Assembly (NCBI RefSeq): GCF_016859285.1
Contig: NC_053414.1
Span: 28,692,005 to 28,756,004, forward strand
Length of the DNA: 64,000 bases
DNA from: Xiphias gladius
Lineage: Eukaryota > Chordata > Actinopteri > Istiophoriformes > Xiphiidae
Direction: 5' to 3'
The notes beneath the pieces are model-generated. The model made no database searches, was not told the DNA's origin, and saw only the letters and a list, made by a program, of their open reading frames with translations. Both the position numbers and the translations under genes were made by a program. Positions 19,701-32,200 of this stretch are shown piece after piece. Position 1 is the stretch's first letter, and the number at the start of each line of letters is the position of its first letter.

Positions 19701-20170
19701 GGGCAGATGCGGTCCGACAGGTCACCGACAGGCTCACTCAGCTGGTGGAGACGGAAAATTGGGTTTTCCCGGTGAGGACGCAGGTGCTCATCGCAGAAGG
19801 AGGCCATGCAGGTGAGGCAGGTCTGGGACGCCTCTGCTTCCATACATGTATCACAACGTATGACATCCTCTTCCCCGACTTTTTTCTCCTCTTCAAACAG
19901 GCTGGCCTCGCTCTTGGTCGACCTCAAGTTGAAGGTCTCCACGACGGTGCTGAGGACCGTGTTTTTCCTCAGTTCCGGTTTGTTGGCGAAGTGGGTCCGA
20001 CACTGAGGACAGCTGTAGGTTTCCTTCCAGGTGGCGAGGAGACAGTCCTGGCAGAAGTTGTGTCCGCAGGGGATGGTCACCGGAACCTCGAAGGTACTCA
20101 GACAGATGCTGCAGGTCAGCTCATCCTCCAGGCTCATCAGAGAGAACTGAGTCTCGTCCACGTCGGCCAT
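13189..20170 (-). CDS. trim25: E3 ubiquitin/ISG15 ligase TRIM25 (642 aa, 9 coding exons)
   Basis: Exons in gene order are 20170-19574, 19259-19164, 17123-16890, 15738-15570, 15268-15206, 15080-14985, 14522-14442, 13876-13817 and 13721-13189. They total 1929 nt with all phases closing. The domains are a C3HC4 RING (residues 20-57), two B-boxes, a coiled coil (200-309), a disordered linker with a lysine-rich patch near 415-425, and PRY-SPRY (about 466-642). The PRY-SPRY carries TRIM25 signatures such as 'RLGRNAQSWCIEWFN' and 'AVYPAFWIFSSG'. In vertebrates TRIM25 is a cytosolic E3 that ubiquitinates RIG-I and other targets after viral RNA sensing, and it binds RNA. A tandem paralog lies about 4 kb downstream on the same strand. 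The symbol is given by family resemblance; fish may carry several trim25 genes. Confidence 0.88.
14442..15080 (-). CDS. trim25: Linker exons 6-7 of trim25 with lysine-rich patch
   Basis: Exons 15080-14985 and 14522-14442 join to read '...GSQLKAGPKKKPPKQTKKP' and then a proline/arginine-rich stretch ending 'NQRPG'. Seven lysines fall within about twelve residues just before PRY-SPRY. A comparable lysine-rich linker segment in mammalian TRIM25 binds RNA. Position and composition match, but homology of this short segment is inferred. The intervening intron (14523-14984) holds only AT-rich sequence. Confidence 0.75.
16164..16318. repeat. Dispersed repeat, copy 2 of a local pair
   Basis: It matches 12089-12245 with few differences. 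It is followed by a short internal re-duplication of 'ACACATAACAGTATCAACA' at 16318-16350. It lies in intron 3 of trim25. Confidence 0.7.
17285..18110. mobile_element. Probable retroelement-derived, CT-rich segment
   Basis: A 'GGCTGGGTATGGTTTCAAAA...GATACCGATAA' type motif at the left and 'AAGTTTCGATACTTTGACAC' at the right bracket a CT-rich block. That block (17640-17990) is open in several plus-strand frames because of its composition. No protein domain is visible. Ends of this type occur in fish transposable elements. The assignment is weak. It lies in intron 2 of trim25. Confidence 0.3.
18230..19055 (+). mobile_element. LINE (L2/CR1-like) 3' fragment, reverse transcriptase C-terminus
   Basis: Translation shows 'EFLGVQLNNKLDWSDN' and then, in another frame, 'MFYQSVVASVIFPVVCWGG' and 'LVRKASSVV...MDNPSHSL'. 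These are the typical end of a non-LTR reverse transcriptase in fish LINEs. The 3' end has the 'AATTTCCCCCACACGGG' and AATAAAAGGTAC tail. Frameshifts and 5' truncation make it dead. It is antisense to trim25, in intron 2. Confidence 0.72.
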
Positions 20171-20197
20171 GATGAGACCTCAGACGAGGCTGCTGCG

Positions 20198-20210
20198 GAG
20201 AAACGAAACT
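20198..20210 (+). promoter_or_regulatory. trim25: Candidate IRF/ISRE-like site of trim25
   Basis: This is the same GAGAAACGAAACT element as at 9350-9362, 28-40 bp upstream of the trim25 start codon. It is at the same distance because the whole exon 1 block is shared. It matches AANNGAAA. The transcription start site is not known, so it may be promoter or 5' UTR. Confidence 0.35.
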
Positions 20211-20218
20211 TAACTTGT

Positions 20219-22947
20219 CAAGCGCCTTAAAACGAAAGAATAGTTTCAATTCACTTCCACAGTAAAATGTAGTCTTAATGTCGGCGGTTGTCTTTTAGTG
20301 TAGTGTATTATGTTAGCAAAATAGCAGTGTTAAATAAAAATTTCAGTGTAAAATGTAAGCAAACATTTCTTAAGACCAGGCTTGAACATTTAGCGCGACG
20401 CCTAGACTGGTATTCAAATTGTGCTTCACAAATTTAAATACCAGTACACGAATAAAGAAATCGGCATAAAAAGCTATAATATATTCAGGAAAACTCTCCT
20501 ACAATACCTTGAGTCCTCAATTGCACAGTAAATGCAATATTAAGCAGTGTGAGTCGATTGCGACCTAGTTCAGGGTCCAACAATGTGATAAGGTGACGTT
20601 GACTACAATGACCTGATATCAAGAGCGTTTGAGACCAGACGCGTCATGCCCATTCAAGCTGGGGGGGGGGGCGCTGCCCCAGCAGTTTTTGATATCTGTA
20701 ATTTTTATTTCTTACTTTATCATTTTTTTTTAATAATATGTCGTTATGGTCGTTTTATATAATGAGTCAAACACATTCTTTTAATTATGGCATAGATTAT
20801 ACCTCAAAAAGGCAAACACCCGCTTTGCCTATGGTATTGGTTTCTTCCAAACGCCGCAGGGTGAAATCAGTTTACGGGTAGACAGTAGGGACACACATAG
20901 CACTCTGTCGAGCATCATCTCCAGGAGACGTAGGCTACTGCTACATGGATGCGTGAGTCAGGAGTTGCTCGGTGACATCCCCAGGCCAGAAAAGAGGAGT
21001 GCAGCACAGAATCGCAAGGCATCAATGCTACAGTGCTCTTTTGAAGCGGAGGACGTTTTCCCTCCAGAATCACCCGAAGCGACATTAGTGTGGTAGAGGA
21101 CCATGGTGGTCATTTGCCCTATCAATTCAAGCCGTCGTCTCCAGCCCGGGTAATGCCCGAAGCCAGAGCCGTCGGAGCCGACCGGGTAGTTAGAATAGCA
21201 CTCTCTGACAAATGCCAGTTTTCCATGGCGATGTGTTGCTATCGAGGGAGCTGCTGCCACCTTCGACCACTGCCGAGCCACACGAGGATCTGAAGTGAAA
21301 GAATGCAGTCCGGTGGTGCTTCTACAGCCGTCGGAGGCACAAGTCCGAACCATTGCGCCAAAATTGAAAAATACCAAGTAGAAGATTTGCAAAAATAGCG
21401 TAAAACCCTGTGAATGATTAGTTTCGCTCAGTGTATTTTTGAAAATGAGCACAGTTTCACAGTCTCCCACTCAAGGATGGATTCGGGGGGGGGTGGACCA
21501 CCCACCTCAGATTACAGGGCGCTAACATTCTTCTTTTTTAACTGAAATTTCATGACATAAATAAGTCCCAAACAGTTGCACAGGCCAGGGTGATTTAAAA
21601 GAGTAAATGGTTGCGCTCTCTTCAACCCATGAAATGTCAATATCAACACCAGCACTGATGTGTTTCATCACACTACAGTCAAATGATTTAGTTTACAGCT
21701 CGAAAAACATGTTTACGTGTGCGCTGCACCTAACGCGAGCAGGTGTACACATGAACCAACCGCTGAAAACGAACTGTTCCCTCCCAGTTGAGAGTACGAC
21801 GCAGTGAACGTGAGCCCCTGAGCGACGGCCAGCAGCTCAAACGGCCAAGAGTCAGGCCCGGCAAGGTCAAGACTAATGCTGATCCGTGGACCAGTTAGAC
21901 AGACCAAAAAGTCTTTGGAAACCAGCGTTCATCAAGAAATATAAGCAGAGTTTGGCGTGTCTGTCAGAGCGACAGCACTTCCGGTTCCTCCCGATCACGC
22001 GGAATATACAACGTTCGGCAGTGTTTTAGCTCAGTGAGCGTGGCTGCGCACTTGGAGCCCCCGTCAAGCACTGAGCAATTCAGTGAACTTTTTTAACGGA
22101 CTGATTCTTGCGATTCGGGACACTGTAAAGACCTGCTCCGCACATCACTGCTCGAGGCTTCCCTGTGCGCAGCCGCCGCGCTAGCACCTGCCATTAGCCG
22201 GCATGCGAGGTGTGTAGGGAACATCTCGAAATTGTAGCTGCAGAAAGTAACCTGGGTTACAGGTTTCCCCCCTCTAAACTGCCCGAGTCTGTGCATGTAC
22301 ATCAGTCACGCCGCACCATCCACCACCACGACTAAAATCTCAACATGTGGGAAACACTGCTTGTGGCTTCAAACAGTTCAAACAATTAATCAGCAATGAA
22401 AACAATTCTCAGCTGCAGCCCCAAAGATAAGTGGTTCAAGTTAACAAAGAAATTTACAATTGATTTTAATTACCAGAGACTCTTTGCAACATGGTGAACT
22501 TGGTTGGTGATCCAGCCTTGATTATATTATTGGATTAATGTTAGTGATGCATTCATGTATAAGCAGCATTTTAATGTTGCATGTGGGGGAAATAACCAAT
22601 TTTAACAACTTAGATTGACACAAGACTTTTAGAAAGTTTAATGGCTGACAGTGATTCATATTTTATAAGTTGATCATATGTTTTCATGTCAAATCTTAAT
22701 TTGCAAATGAATTATATCTGCCAAATAAATGTAGTGGAGTATAAAGTGCAACATTTCCCTCTGACATATAGTGGAGTAGAAGTTTAAAACAGCTTATAAT
22801 TATCACTCTCAATTAAATTATGCTACAAGTACCTCAGACACAGTTTGAGTACAGAATTCGAGTAAATATACTTATTTTCCACCACTGTCGCAGTTATAAT
22901 GACACGCTGCAAGAATGCACCGAGAGAAGCACTTCAGGTTTAATTTT
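20219..22947. other. Intergenic region between trim25 and rasal3
   Basis: No complete gene is supported here. It holds an 11-G tract at 20661-20671, a degraded transposon with a THAP-like open frame (20640-21540), and CpG-richer sequence at about 21700-22330. The last part could include distal trim25 regulatory DNA or more transposon sequence. The right end is AT-rich and leads into the rasal3 3' UTR. Confidence 0.5.
20640..21540 (-). mobile_element. Degraded DNA transposon with THAP-like zinc-finger fragment
   Basis: A minus-strand open frame contains 'MVRTCASDGCRSTTGLHSF', then 'SDPRVARQWSKV'. This is the start of a THAP (C2CH) finger: C-x4-C and a W at the expected spacing. The later Cys/His pair is not in order. 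The segment is bracketed by G-rich ends, 'GGGGGCGCTGCCCC' on the left and 'GGGTGGACCACCC' on the right. It is probably a remnant of a THAP-encoding transposase or a captured THAP gene. Confidence 0.4.
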
Positions 22948-22953
22948 TTTATT
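22948..22953 (-). terminator. rasal3: Polyadenylation signal of rasal3
   Basis: The plus strand reads TTTATT, an AATAAA on the gene strand, about 260 nt past the rasal3 stop codon. Confidence 0.5.
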
Positions 22954-23212
22954 TTAATAAAGGTTTTTAAATTCAAATGCATCTGTAGCTGAGAAACAGT
23001 AAAAGCTGAAATGCAGACAAAATCTGTAGGTTTCATGTTTATGTTCATCCGAGAGTCATCAGTTTGCCCACTCACATCCCTTCTGAATATCTTCATAGAG
23101 TAAACTTACATCTAACCAGGTAACCAAAATTGCAATTTCAGGGAGGCAGAGGTTTCCACATGAACTTTATATATGTATTTATACAAAACTGTGAAACTGA
23201 AGCTATCAGGGT

Positions 23213-26200
23213 TCAGTTGCTGTTGATGTGTGGCTTTTCAGGATGCTGTATATTGTTTTGGCCACTGTTGTAGGCTTCACTGAGCTGGTTAAGGTCCCTC
23301 AGCAGGCCTGCAAACTGCTCCTCCTGTGAGCACATAGAAAACAGCCATCAATATGTTTTAATCATCTCATTCATATATGCAATTGATATGCTGTATACTG
23401 TCAATGAAGGGGTTTCTGCCACAATACTTCCATGGCATTAACCCTAGTATTATGGAAAAGCTGCATCGAATGTGACTGTTTACAACAGCATGAACTGATT
23501 TTACTTTAGGTCATTATCTTTTCAACCACAGAACAAGTGAAATATTTAAAAGGGCACCAAAACAGCTCTCTCTCAAATTAATTTAATCTTGGGTTTTTTT
23601 GTGGGTCCAAACAATAATGTATTTATCTGTCTTATTACCTTCCATATTGTCCCAACTGATAAAGCAGCGATAATGCACATCGGTTTGGGCATGGGACACA
23701 TATAGTGCAATTATTTTCGGATTCAAAACAGTTTTGTTTGAAGTTTGAAATTAAATGCTTTTCATCTAGAAGCTGCAAAAATGTCAACTTCAAACTCAAA
23801 AAGTTAGGCTATGTATAGTAATGAATTACACAAGCATGCTCAGTGTTTGATGGTTCTACAAAGCTGTTTTGACTGAAATGAGGTTGAATAGATTATAAGT
23901 GAATTGTGAGACGAACTTCTCCTTTACAAAGCATGAGAAGTGCGTTTCACTTCATCCCTGCTTGATAATTGGATTTCTCTCTCTTTCTTACCAGTACGTT
24001 CATTCGCTCTGTTGCTGCAAAGGCAACACTTAACTTCCTCTCATCTTCCTCCCTTTCTTCCTCTATCACACCCAGCCTGTGACAGACACAGAGAGAAGAG
24101 ATGCCCACATAGACAAGAACAGAACACTTCAGTTACAGATGATATCGAAACATAAAATAATTGACTGATAATTAGTAATGACAATTTAAACACATCTTAG
24201 CCTACTGCTCTCTGCACCCAATCCAAAAAAGGCAATCAACAGCTTCATTCATTTTTATGAGACTAATTAAAGTTATAAAGTGTGGAATACACAGATTATG
24301 CAGACTCAATACACATAAACGCAGGCAAAATTAAATATATTTTTGCTTGAACACTGAATACATTTGCTGACAAATGGAGCATGCACATTACTGTTAAACT
24401 CCACAGTCTTACCTGAAGGTGGCGCTGGCGAGCTGCTCCTCTCGCACAGCCAGCAGATTCCGGAGCTCGTTCACCTCAGTCTGCAGCATTGCATTCTGGT
24501 CCTGGCTTTGGATAATAAAGTCCTCCAGGCGCTTTGCCATGTCGAGCTCACATTCCGTCACCTTCTCTATCCCCAGACGAAGCTCTGACAGCTCTTGAGC
24601 ATGCTGGTGTAAATTACAAATTGACGTTTTATAAAATGGGGTAGTAAAATCATACACTATACAGCCAGAATTAGGTCACTTCAATGAATAGCAGGTTTGA
24701 CATACCCTATCCAGTAAATTGAACTCCTCATTCTCAATCTTCATCTCACTTGACTCTCTGTTGTGGATGTCTTTGATCCAGGGAACTGGTGCAGGTGGGC
24801 GTTTGATACTGGTTCTCTGAAACAAGATGAAAGATTGTCTACATGGTTCCTTCTAATTAACCAGACAAAGCCATCAATTTGTCTTTATTAACATAAGTGT
24901 CAAAAATATGTATATTATGGATTTTAAAACATGCGATATTTCAATATAGGCTACTAGAAACAGGTGAACTATTTATTGCAGTGGCATGAGCACATGACCT
25001 GCTGAGCGCAGTAGCCAAAATAGCCAAGATAGGCTCACTTTTCCTCTGTGTACTCACAGTATTTGGTGGTGAGATAAGTGGCTGGTTGTTCTCCATCTCT
25101 TGTTCATGGTCAGATGTTGGCAGAGCTTCAGAACTTCTTTGCCTCTTCAAAGCATGTTTTGCGTGACCGGGATGTCTGTGTGGAGCACTCTGAGTTCTGG
25201 TGACTGGCTTCCTCATTCTCCTTCGAGGCCTGCCATCCCTGTTGAATGAATGAATAAATATATTAATTATTGAAGTACCATACATCAAATGATGGCATTT
25301 GGAAAATCTGCAAATCATTTTAGCAGGTAAAACTATCCTATATCTGTATCGTGGACTCTGTGTATGTTTATATCATGATTTGAGTAAAGGATACCTTCCA
25401 GCCAGGGTTGTCTAATAATAATATGACAGAGGCCTCTCACCTTAGAGATTTATTGCAGTAAAACATAGTGAAATGGTCCTTCTTTTGCACATGGTGCATA
25501 TTATATTAAGATTCTTCAGGAAAATCTTTGACTGATGTATGGTTTTAACATCAAATTGAACCCCCCCCCCCCAGACCTTTCTGACATTGGATTAGGGAGG
25601 ACTGTGTCCCACCATTTGTTTAACTAACTGACAATCCAAGACTCACACCCACTTCATGGGGGGATTAGTCAGCTGTGTGAAGGTGAGAGAGGAGCCAGGG
25701 TTTGAACATCTCTCTCAATATCTCCTATTTCATTCTTGACACAACATTTGTTTCTTTTTACATGTGGACAACTATGAATGCTTTCCAGGAGAGACTGTTA
25801 TATTGAGCACCATTATCCACATATGTAAATGGATGGACTTGCTCTGATTAAGCATAAAAAGATCCTTACACTGACTAATTTGAAAAGGCCTTAATTACCA
25901 GTTGATCTACTTCCAACCTCTACACAGGGTCATGAGCTCCGGGTAGTGACCAAAAGAATAAGGTTGTGGACATATGTGACTGGATTGGGTGAAAAACTCC
26001 TTGGCATTGAAAATAACCATTTAAGGTTATTTCAGCATCTCAATTAGGATGACATGACAGCTCCCTATGGCTGTATTCTGGGCAGGTCCAACTGAGAGGG
26101 GGCAGTCTGAAATCACCTTCATGATAAATGACATCCAAAAAGCAACATTGGCTGAGCCCAGTAGTACATATTGTGGAATATGATAGTAATGCTATCATAC

Positions 26201-29200
26201 CCTTCTCGCAGGCCTTTGGAGTCAACAGGAAGCTGCTGGAGGGATGACTGGTGAGGGCTGTACTTGCCTAAGTCTTTAGGAGGAACATACATTGGCTTGG
26301 CTTGTCCCATTTCGCTGCAAGAAAAAACCTGCTTAAGTAACATGTAACAACACCATGTTCAAGTTTGTAATACCTCACTCATTGCTGACAAGTCAAATAA
26401 GATATAGGCCTTAAACATACCTACTAACTATGATCCGAGGTGCTTCAGGGCCAATTGACTCTGTTATCTGGTTCAGAATTGAAGGCAGAGGGTGCAGCTT
26501 GTCAACTGTGTCCTGAGGAAGAAATGAGCTGCATCTTAGGCCCGAAAGTTATTAAATATGTCATCAGTATCTTGATACCATTTATGGATAAGAAAATGGC
26601 ACTAATGAAAGCTGTACATGCAAACATCACTCAGAATGTATTCAGCTGTGCCTAACTACCTAGTTTGCAGTGTCTAATTGCACACTAGGTCTCTATCCAG
26701 GTAATATCTAGATATAAATCACATTTTTACCATCAGTTGGCAATTTTAGAGTTATCCTGTTAGGGCTGTAATGGTACTGTATTCGTATATGTCACAAGCA
26801 ATTTGGTATGTGTAATTCAGTACATGACTTTTTATGGTTTGGCACACCCTATGAACTGTCAAATTTGCCTGTTACACTCTAATTAGGTCTATGTCTGATA
26901 ACATAAATTCTAAAATGCCATTGCAACCTACATCTGGTCCACTCTGGATCTTAAAGGTTAGGGTTAGAGTTAAGGCATCAGTATTCCTTTTCAGAAGTGC
27001 TTGTAGGATGGTCGTTACAAATGGCCTGGAAACCAGCACGCTATGGCAGTTTTGTCCCCTCTGCCATAGCATCGTCAAACAAAACACCCTGGTAACTATC
27101 ATGTGTAAAGGTGCTATGTATACAAGTATGTGTGCATAAATGTGGGTGTATCCTGGATGGATGTTTTCTTGCATATAGTTACGTAGGGAGTTTATTGTAT
27201 TTAAGTAACCTATGTGTTTATGTGAGGCTCTGTACAGACTGTGGCAACAAATTTCCTTGAAAAAAAGAGAGTAAAGAAACTATCTATCAAATAGCTATAG
27301 AAACCCCATCCTCCCACACCTTTCCGACATCAGAATAGGGATGTCTGTGTCTGACAAGTACTGTAACTTTCCAAAACCAACAATCCAACAGTCACACCCA
27401 CTTCATGCAGTGATGGGCCACGAGTACTGAAGTGGGGTGAAAAACAGTAGGGTTTGAACCTCTCTCTCTGGCTCCCATTTTTGTTCTTTACACAACTATT
27501 TCTTACACTTTTCGTGTTTACAGCTGAGTTGAACACTATGAATGCTTTTTGGCAGAGACTGTCTAAAAAAAGTGTCATCCATAAGGGGGTAGCCGAGCCA
27601 AAAGTGACTGATGTTTCGGTATTTCCTGTGTATGAGTCTCCAAATTGGCTCACGGACACTGGAAACTATACACTATACAAAACAGTCTCGAATTAAATCA
27701 TACACAAACTTTAAGTACACGCAAATGATTAATTCTGCAAGAGTTACATAAGCCTTTACAGCTAACTACCAAAGTGGACCCATTAGTTTTCCTACCTGGT
27801 CCTTCTGATAGATAATGTCTACCAGCAGGCCATGGAGCACAGCCAAGCGCAGAGGCAGATCCACATAGCCATCAAAGGAAGTCATTGGGATTTCGTTGTC
27901 TAGACTGGACACTGTTTGGAGAAAGCCTCTCATTCTATCCCAATGCTGCTGCAGGAATTCATTCATAAAGAGCATGTACTCTTCCTTTTCACCAAACCTG
28001 AATGGGAACGAAAGATTTAATTTATTTAAGCCTTTTCAGGTAAATGAAGAAGATGTCATCATTATCATTTCTAGAATACATGTTTTTTCACTGTGTAAAA
28101 AAGATAATTTGATGTACACAACTTTGTCTAAGCAGATAAGAAGCTGCTCACAGGGTGAAGTTGGCCAAATTCTGGATTACTTTGGCAGTTAAGGTGAGGG
28201 TACGCAGCGTGTTTGGCTCTGGATAAGGCTGTGTCAGACCAAAAAGAGAAGGGCTGAGGATAGCAGGACATAAGAAGCGAAGGAAGAGGGAGGCAGAGAT
28301 TAGACGCTGGCCAATCTCTGGTCTGCCCTGGTCTTCACATAGCTCCACCCAGCTTGAGAAGATCTTGTTTAACTCTTCAGGAAAGGGTCTAATGGCAAGA
28401 AACATGTCAAGCATTAGCATTGTGAATTCCATTCAGTATTGCTAGCCTAAACATTTATTATTTGTTATTATCATGTCTTTGTCTATGATGAGCTCTCTTC
28501 TCTCACCCATGGATCTCAGTAATCTTCTGCACCACCTCCTCACAGGCTTCCTTTAAGTGCCTCTGGTTGTTTGACAGTTCAGAGGCATGGCATTTACGAG
28601 GATCAACTTCACAGTTCTCCACAGAGGCATAAAGACGGGTGATAAAGTCTCCTGCAGTGAAAAAGAAAAGCACAGAATGTGGCAAAAACAAAGCACCAAC
28701 CGATACAAATAACAGGAAGCCATTTTTACCACTGAGCTGTCCTACCTAGTGTGTCAATAAGGTACTTTTGGCCAACAAGCTTCATATATTCATCTATGGC
28801 TTTAGTGGCCAGTGTGTTCTCTCTGAAGATCAGTGCCTCCTTCTCTCCGAGACGCTCCACCTCTGCACTACCCAAATCGGTGAGGAACTCCTGAAGCATA
28901 CAAATTCAGTTAAGAGAACGTGTTATCATTCCTTATTATTATAATTATTCTTTTTCGTTGCATTTTTCAGATTGAGTTTGATTAAATTTTTTTTTCTTTT
29001 TTAATTTATGATGCAGTTAGCTCATTATTCACCTTGGCTTTGCCGATACTCTGCAGTACATGGACCAGAGCTCCTGCCAGCTCTTCCTTCTCCTTGACAT
29101 TCAGAAGTGGCTCCAGATTTCTGCACATTTCAACATAATCCACCGTCACATACTCAGCAAACTCTTTGTATTTCTCCATGGGCAACACCTGCAGATTCTG

Positions 29201-32200
29201 GAAACGGGCCTTGATGCGAAGTGAGGCCTGCATTCCCAGCATCTCTTTGTTCCCCGCTGCACCTGAGGCCTTGTATGGTGTGATTGGATACCACTTCTCC
29301 TGATAGGTCCTCCCTTGGATATCAGCTAAAGGTATGGCCACACTCCCCATTGGGTGCAGGCTTGACTCATCTCGGGAATGGCGCTTTTTCTTGGGGTCCT
29401 CTTCACGGAAAAGGTGCAAGGTGATCTGGGAGACGCAGGGCAGATTGTCTAGCTCAAAAAATTCACCCCAGAATAGTTGACACCCTCCAGCCACACCTCC
29501 ACTGGCCCCCAGGCCTCCTGAAGACCCAGTAGAGCTGTCCCCTGCCAGGCTGGAGCGGTTAGATGGCTTGCCGACAGCTCGGCTACTGGTGCGGGCAAAC
29601 AGGGTCCCGTCCAGGTGTACCTCACAGTAATAGCGCCGTTTGGGTGGCAGATCCTTGGCTTCATTTACCCACAGACTCAGGGAGTTCTCTGTGCGCTCAA
29701 TGTTGTCCTTTGAACATGGATGCATTAGGTATTTTTATTAGCATTTTGATTTTGATTGACAGATTTTTAGAACAAATTGCTAATGAGGCTTACCTTATTG
29801 GGCTGGGCAGCCCGTCTCAGGTCCTCAATCCAACGGTCTCGTTCGGCAGCTGAGGAGCAGCCAAAGCAGTGGGTGTTCTCAGAGCTTATCACCTTTAAGT
29901 ACATTTAAACCAACAGGACACTGTTAGCCTTACTGGGATGGAAAGTTTCTTTTGTTTGATGCAATGGAGGGCACCATATGATGTTCCCTAAGGAACCTGA
30001 AGGAGCAAGCACACGTCAAAGTCTACCTCAAAGCAGTACTTCTCCCCCAAGATGGAGCTGTGGACCGGCCTGATGACAGTGCTGGTGTCTGCACTCAGAT
30101 CTAGACTCCCCACTGGACTGACTGGAATTGAAACAGACTCCCGGGAACCATAGTGCCTTAAAAATAAACAGTTGAAAAAGTCAGTCTTAAACGAAATGAT
30201 AAAATTAAGTGTCAAATACCATGATTTGTCGACGGTAACACGATTTATTTTAACCTTTTACTATCTATTGTTCCATCAATGGGACACCAGCACTATGTAG
30301 AACTTTCACAGACCACTGGTACTATGAAAGGTGATAAGATTACCTGTACATGTGATAAATATGTATTTACAGATTAGAGTCTCAGTCAGTGGTAATTTTC
30401 AAAAAGAATGCCTTGTAGATATTACATTTATTGTGATTAAATTTTGTACAGATATCCATGGTGCCCAGAGGATGAGGCCTATGGATTTTGCTGATCCCCT
30501 GGCTCTTCCTCTTGCGCCAGCAGGTCAATTATTTCACTTATCCAGTGAAAAAGCTCAACTCTAATACAACAACGTCTATCCAGCAACTATTAGATGAATC
30601 CCCTTGAATGTTGGTACAGTCATTCATGTCCCTCTCGGGATGAATATGTAATAACTTTGTTGATCCTTTAACTTTTCATATGGTGCCATCATCAGTTCAA
30701 AATTTCATTTTTCCTATACTTTGGTGTATGACCAAATACTGAGCTTACAAAACTGATGACATTCCCATCATCCTCTGTTGTAGTTTGTGTTTTGCACAAA
30801 TTAGTGAATATTAGCATGCTAACATGCTAAACTAAGGCGGTGAACCTGGTAAACATTATACCTGTGGAACATCAGCATCTTAATGTTGTCATTGTGAGCA
30901 AGTTAGCATGCTGAAATTAGCATTTAGCTCAGCCTCACAGAGATGCTAGCATGGTTCTAGACTATATTCATTAATTGCCACCCCAAAAATCATTTCAAAT
31001 CTGATAATCTGGAGTACAGAGCATGTGTCAGTATTTATGGACTGTACTGTCTTTGACTTTACAAACACAGTGTACTGTACCTGCTTCCTTTGTTTAGTCC
31101 CATTGGGTTTAATTGGGTGTTGCTATTTTTCTTGGCCTTGTGCTCCAGACGTCGCTTGATCAGTGCCTAAGGGTGAAGAAGGCAAGCATGGTGTTTGAGG
31201 GCAATTAAGTATAACATCAACAGGAAATGTGGGACTAGTAGAAATATTGTTGTCTCTTATGTGTAAAATACTCACCCTCACACCACCATCTTGGTTCTTT
31301 GGTCTAGGGCCACCTGGCAGGCCCACGTTGTCAGGGCTACATTCTAAGTAACAGAACAAAACAAACACTTTGATATTGACAATGGACAGATAAAGTCCCT
31401 GTTATGTCCTTGTTTTCCGATATTGTAAAACACATGTTAGCTTGAAAAATATAGTTTCTTTCTGTTTAGGGTTTGCGGTCAACATTTTAATAATTTGTTT
31501 CCAGGCAACTGTTTGATTATCACTCCCTGACTTCAAACCCTTTTCTCAAAGCTCCTAACTCTCCGGCGCCACTGGCACTACTCATGTCTGCATTTCAATT
31601 TCAAGATTAAACTCTCGAAACATTAGCCAATGCCACAATATTAGCTAATACAATCAGATAAGCCCACACAGGATGTGGTTTTTAGCTGGAGCTGAAGCAA
31701 TCTAAGTAAAGTTTACTAACTGTACATACTTCACTAGAAGACATTCTTATTAGTGAAAACTATTTAAAACTTTGCAGACAATAAAATCAGAAAGTAACAC
31801 TCTGCCATGAATTCCCCTGATCTTTGTCTTCAGTGTCACTGTTTTTAACCCTTTGGGTATAAGGTAAACATATCTGTAAAATCAAAGATCTGAATGTACA
31901 AGTTTACAACACTGAGTACCGTCAGATAGATTTTCACTCTCTTTTGCTTACCCAAAGCCCCACCACAAACAAACCAGCGTCTAAATCCCATCATTTAGTC
32001 TGCAGGTGTGCCACAGTCTCGTTACTGTGATCTCTGTCCCTTTAACATTGCCTCCTCTCTTCATAAACATATGATGAAGGTGACACCGAGCCAACGAGCC
32101 AAAATCAATGCAGGATCTGCTGCAGCACAGCCTCTGAGCCTCTTCTGAGCAAAAGTGGCAGGGTTGAATGGAAGCCGATACTGACTGTGCCCTCTTTCTG

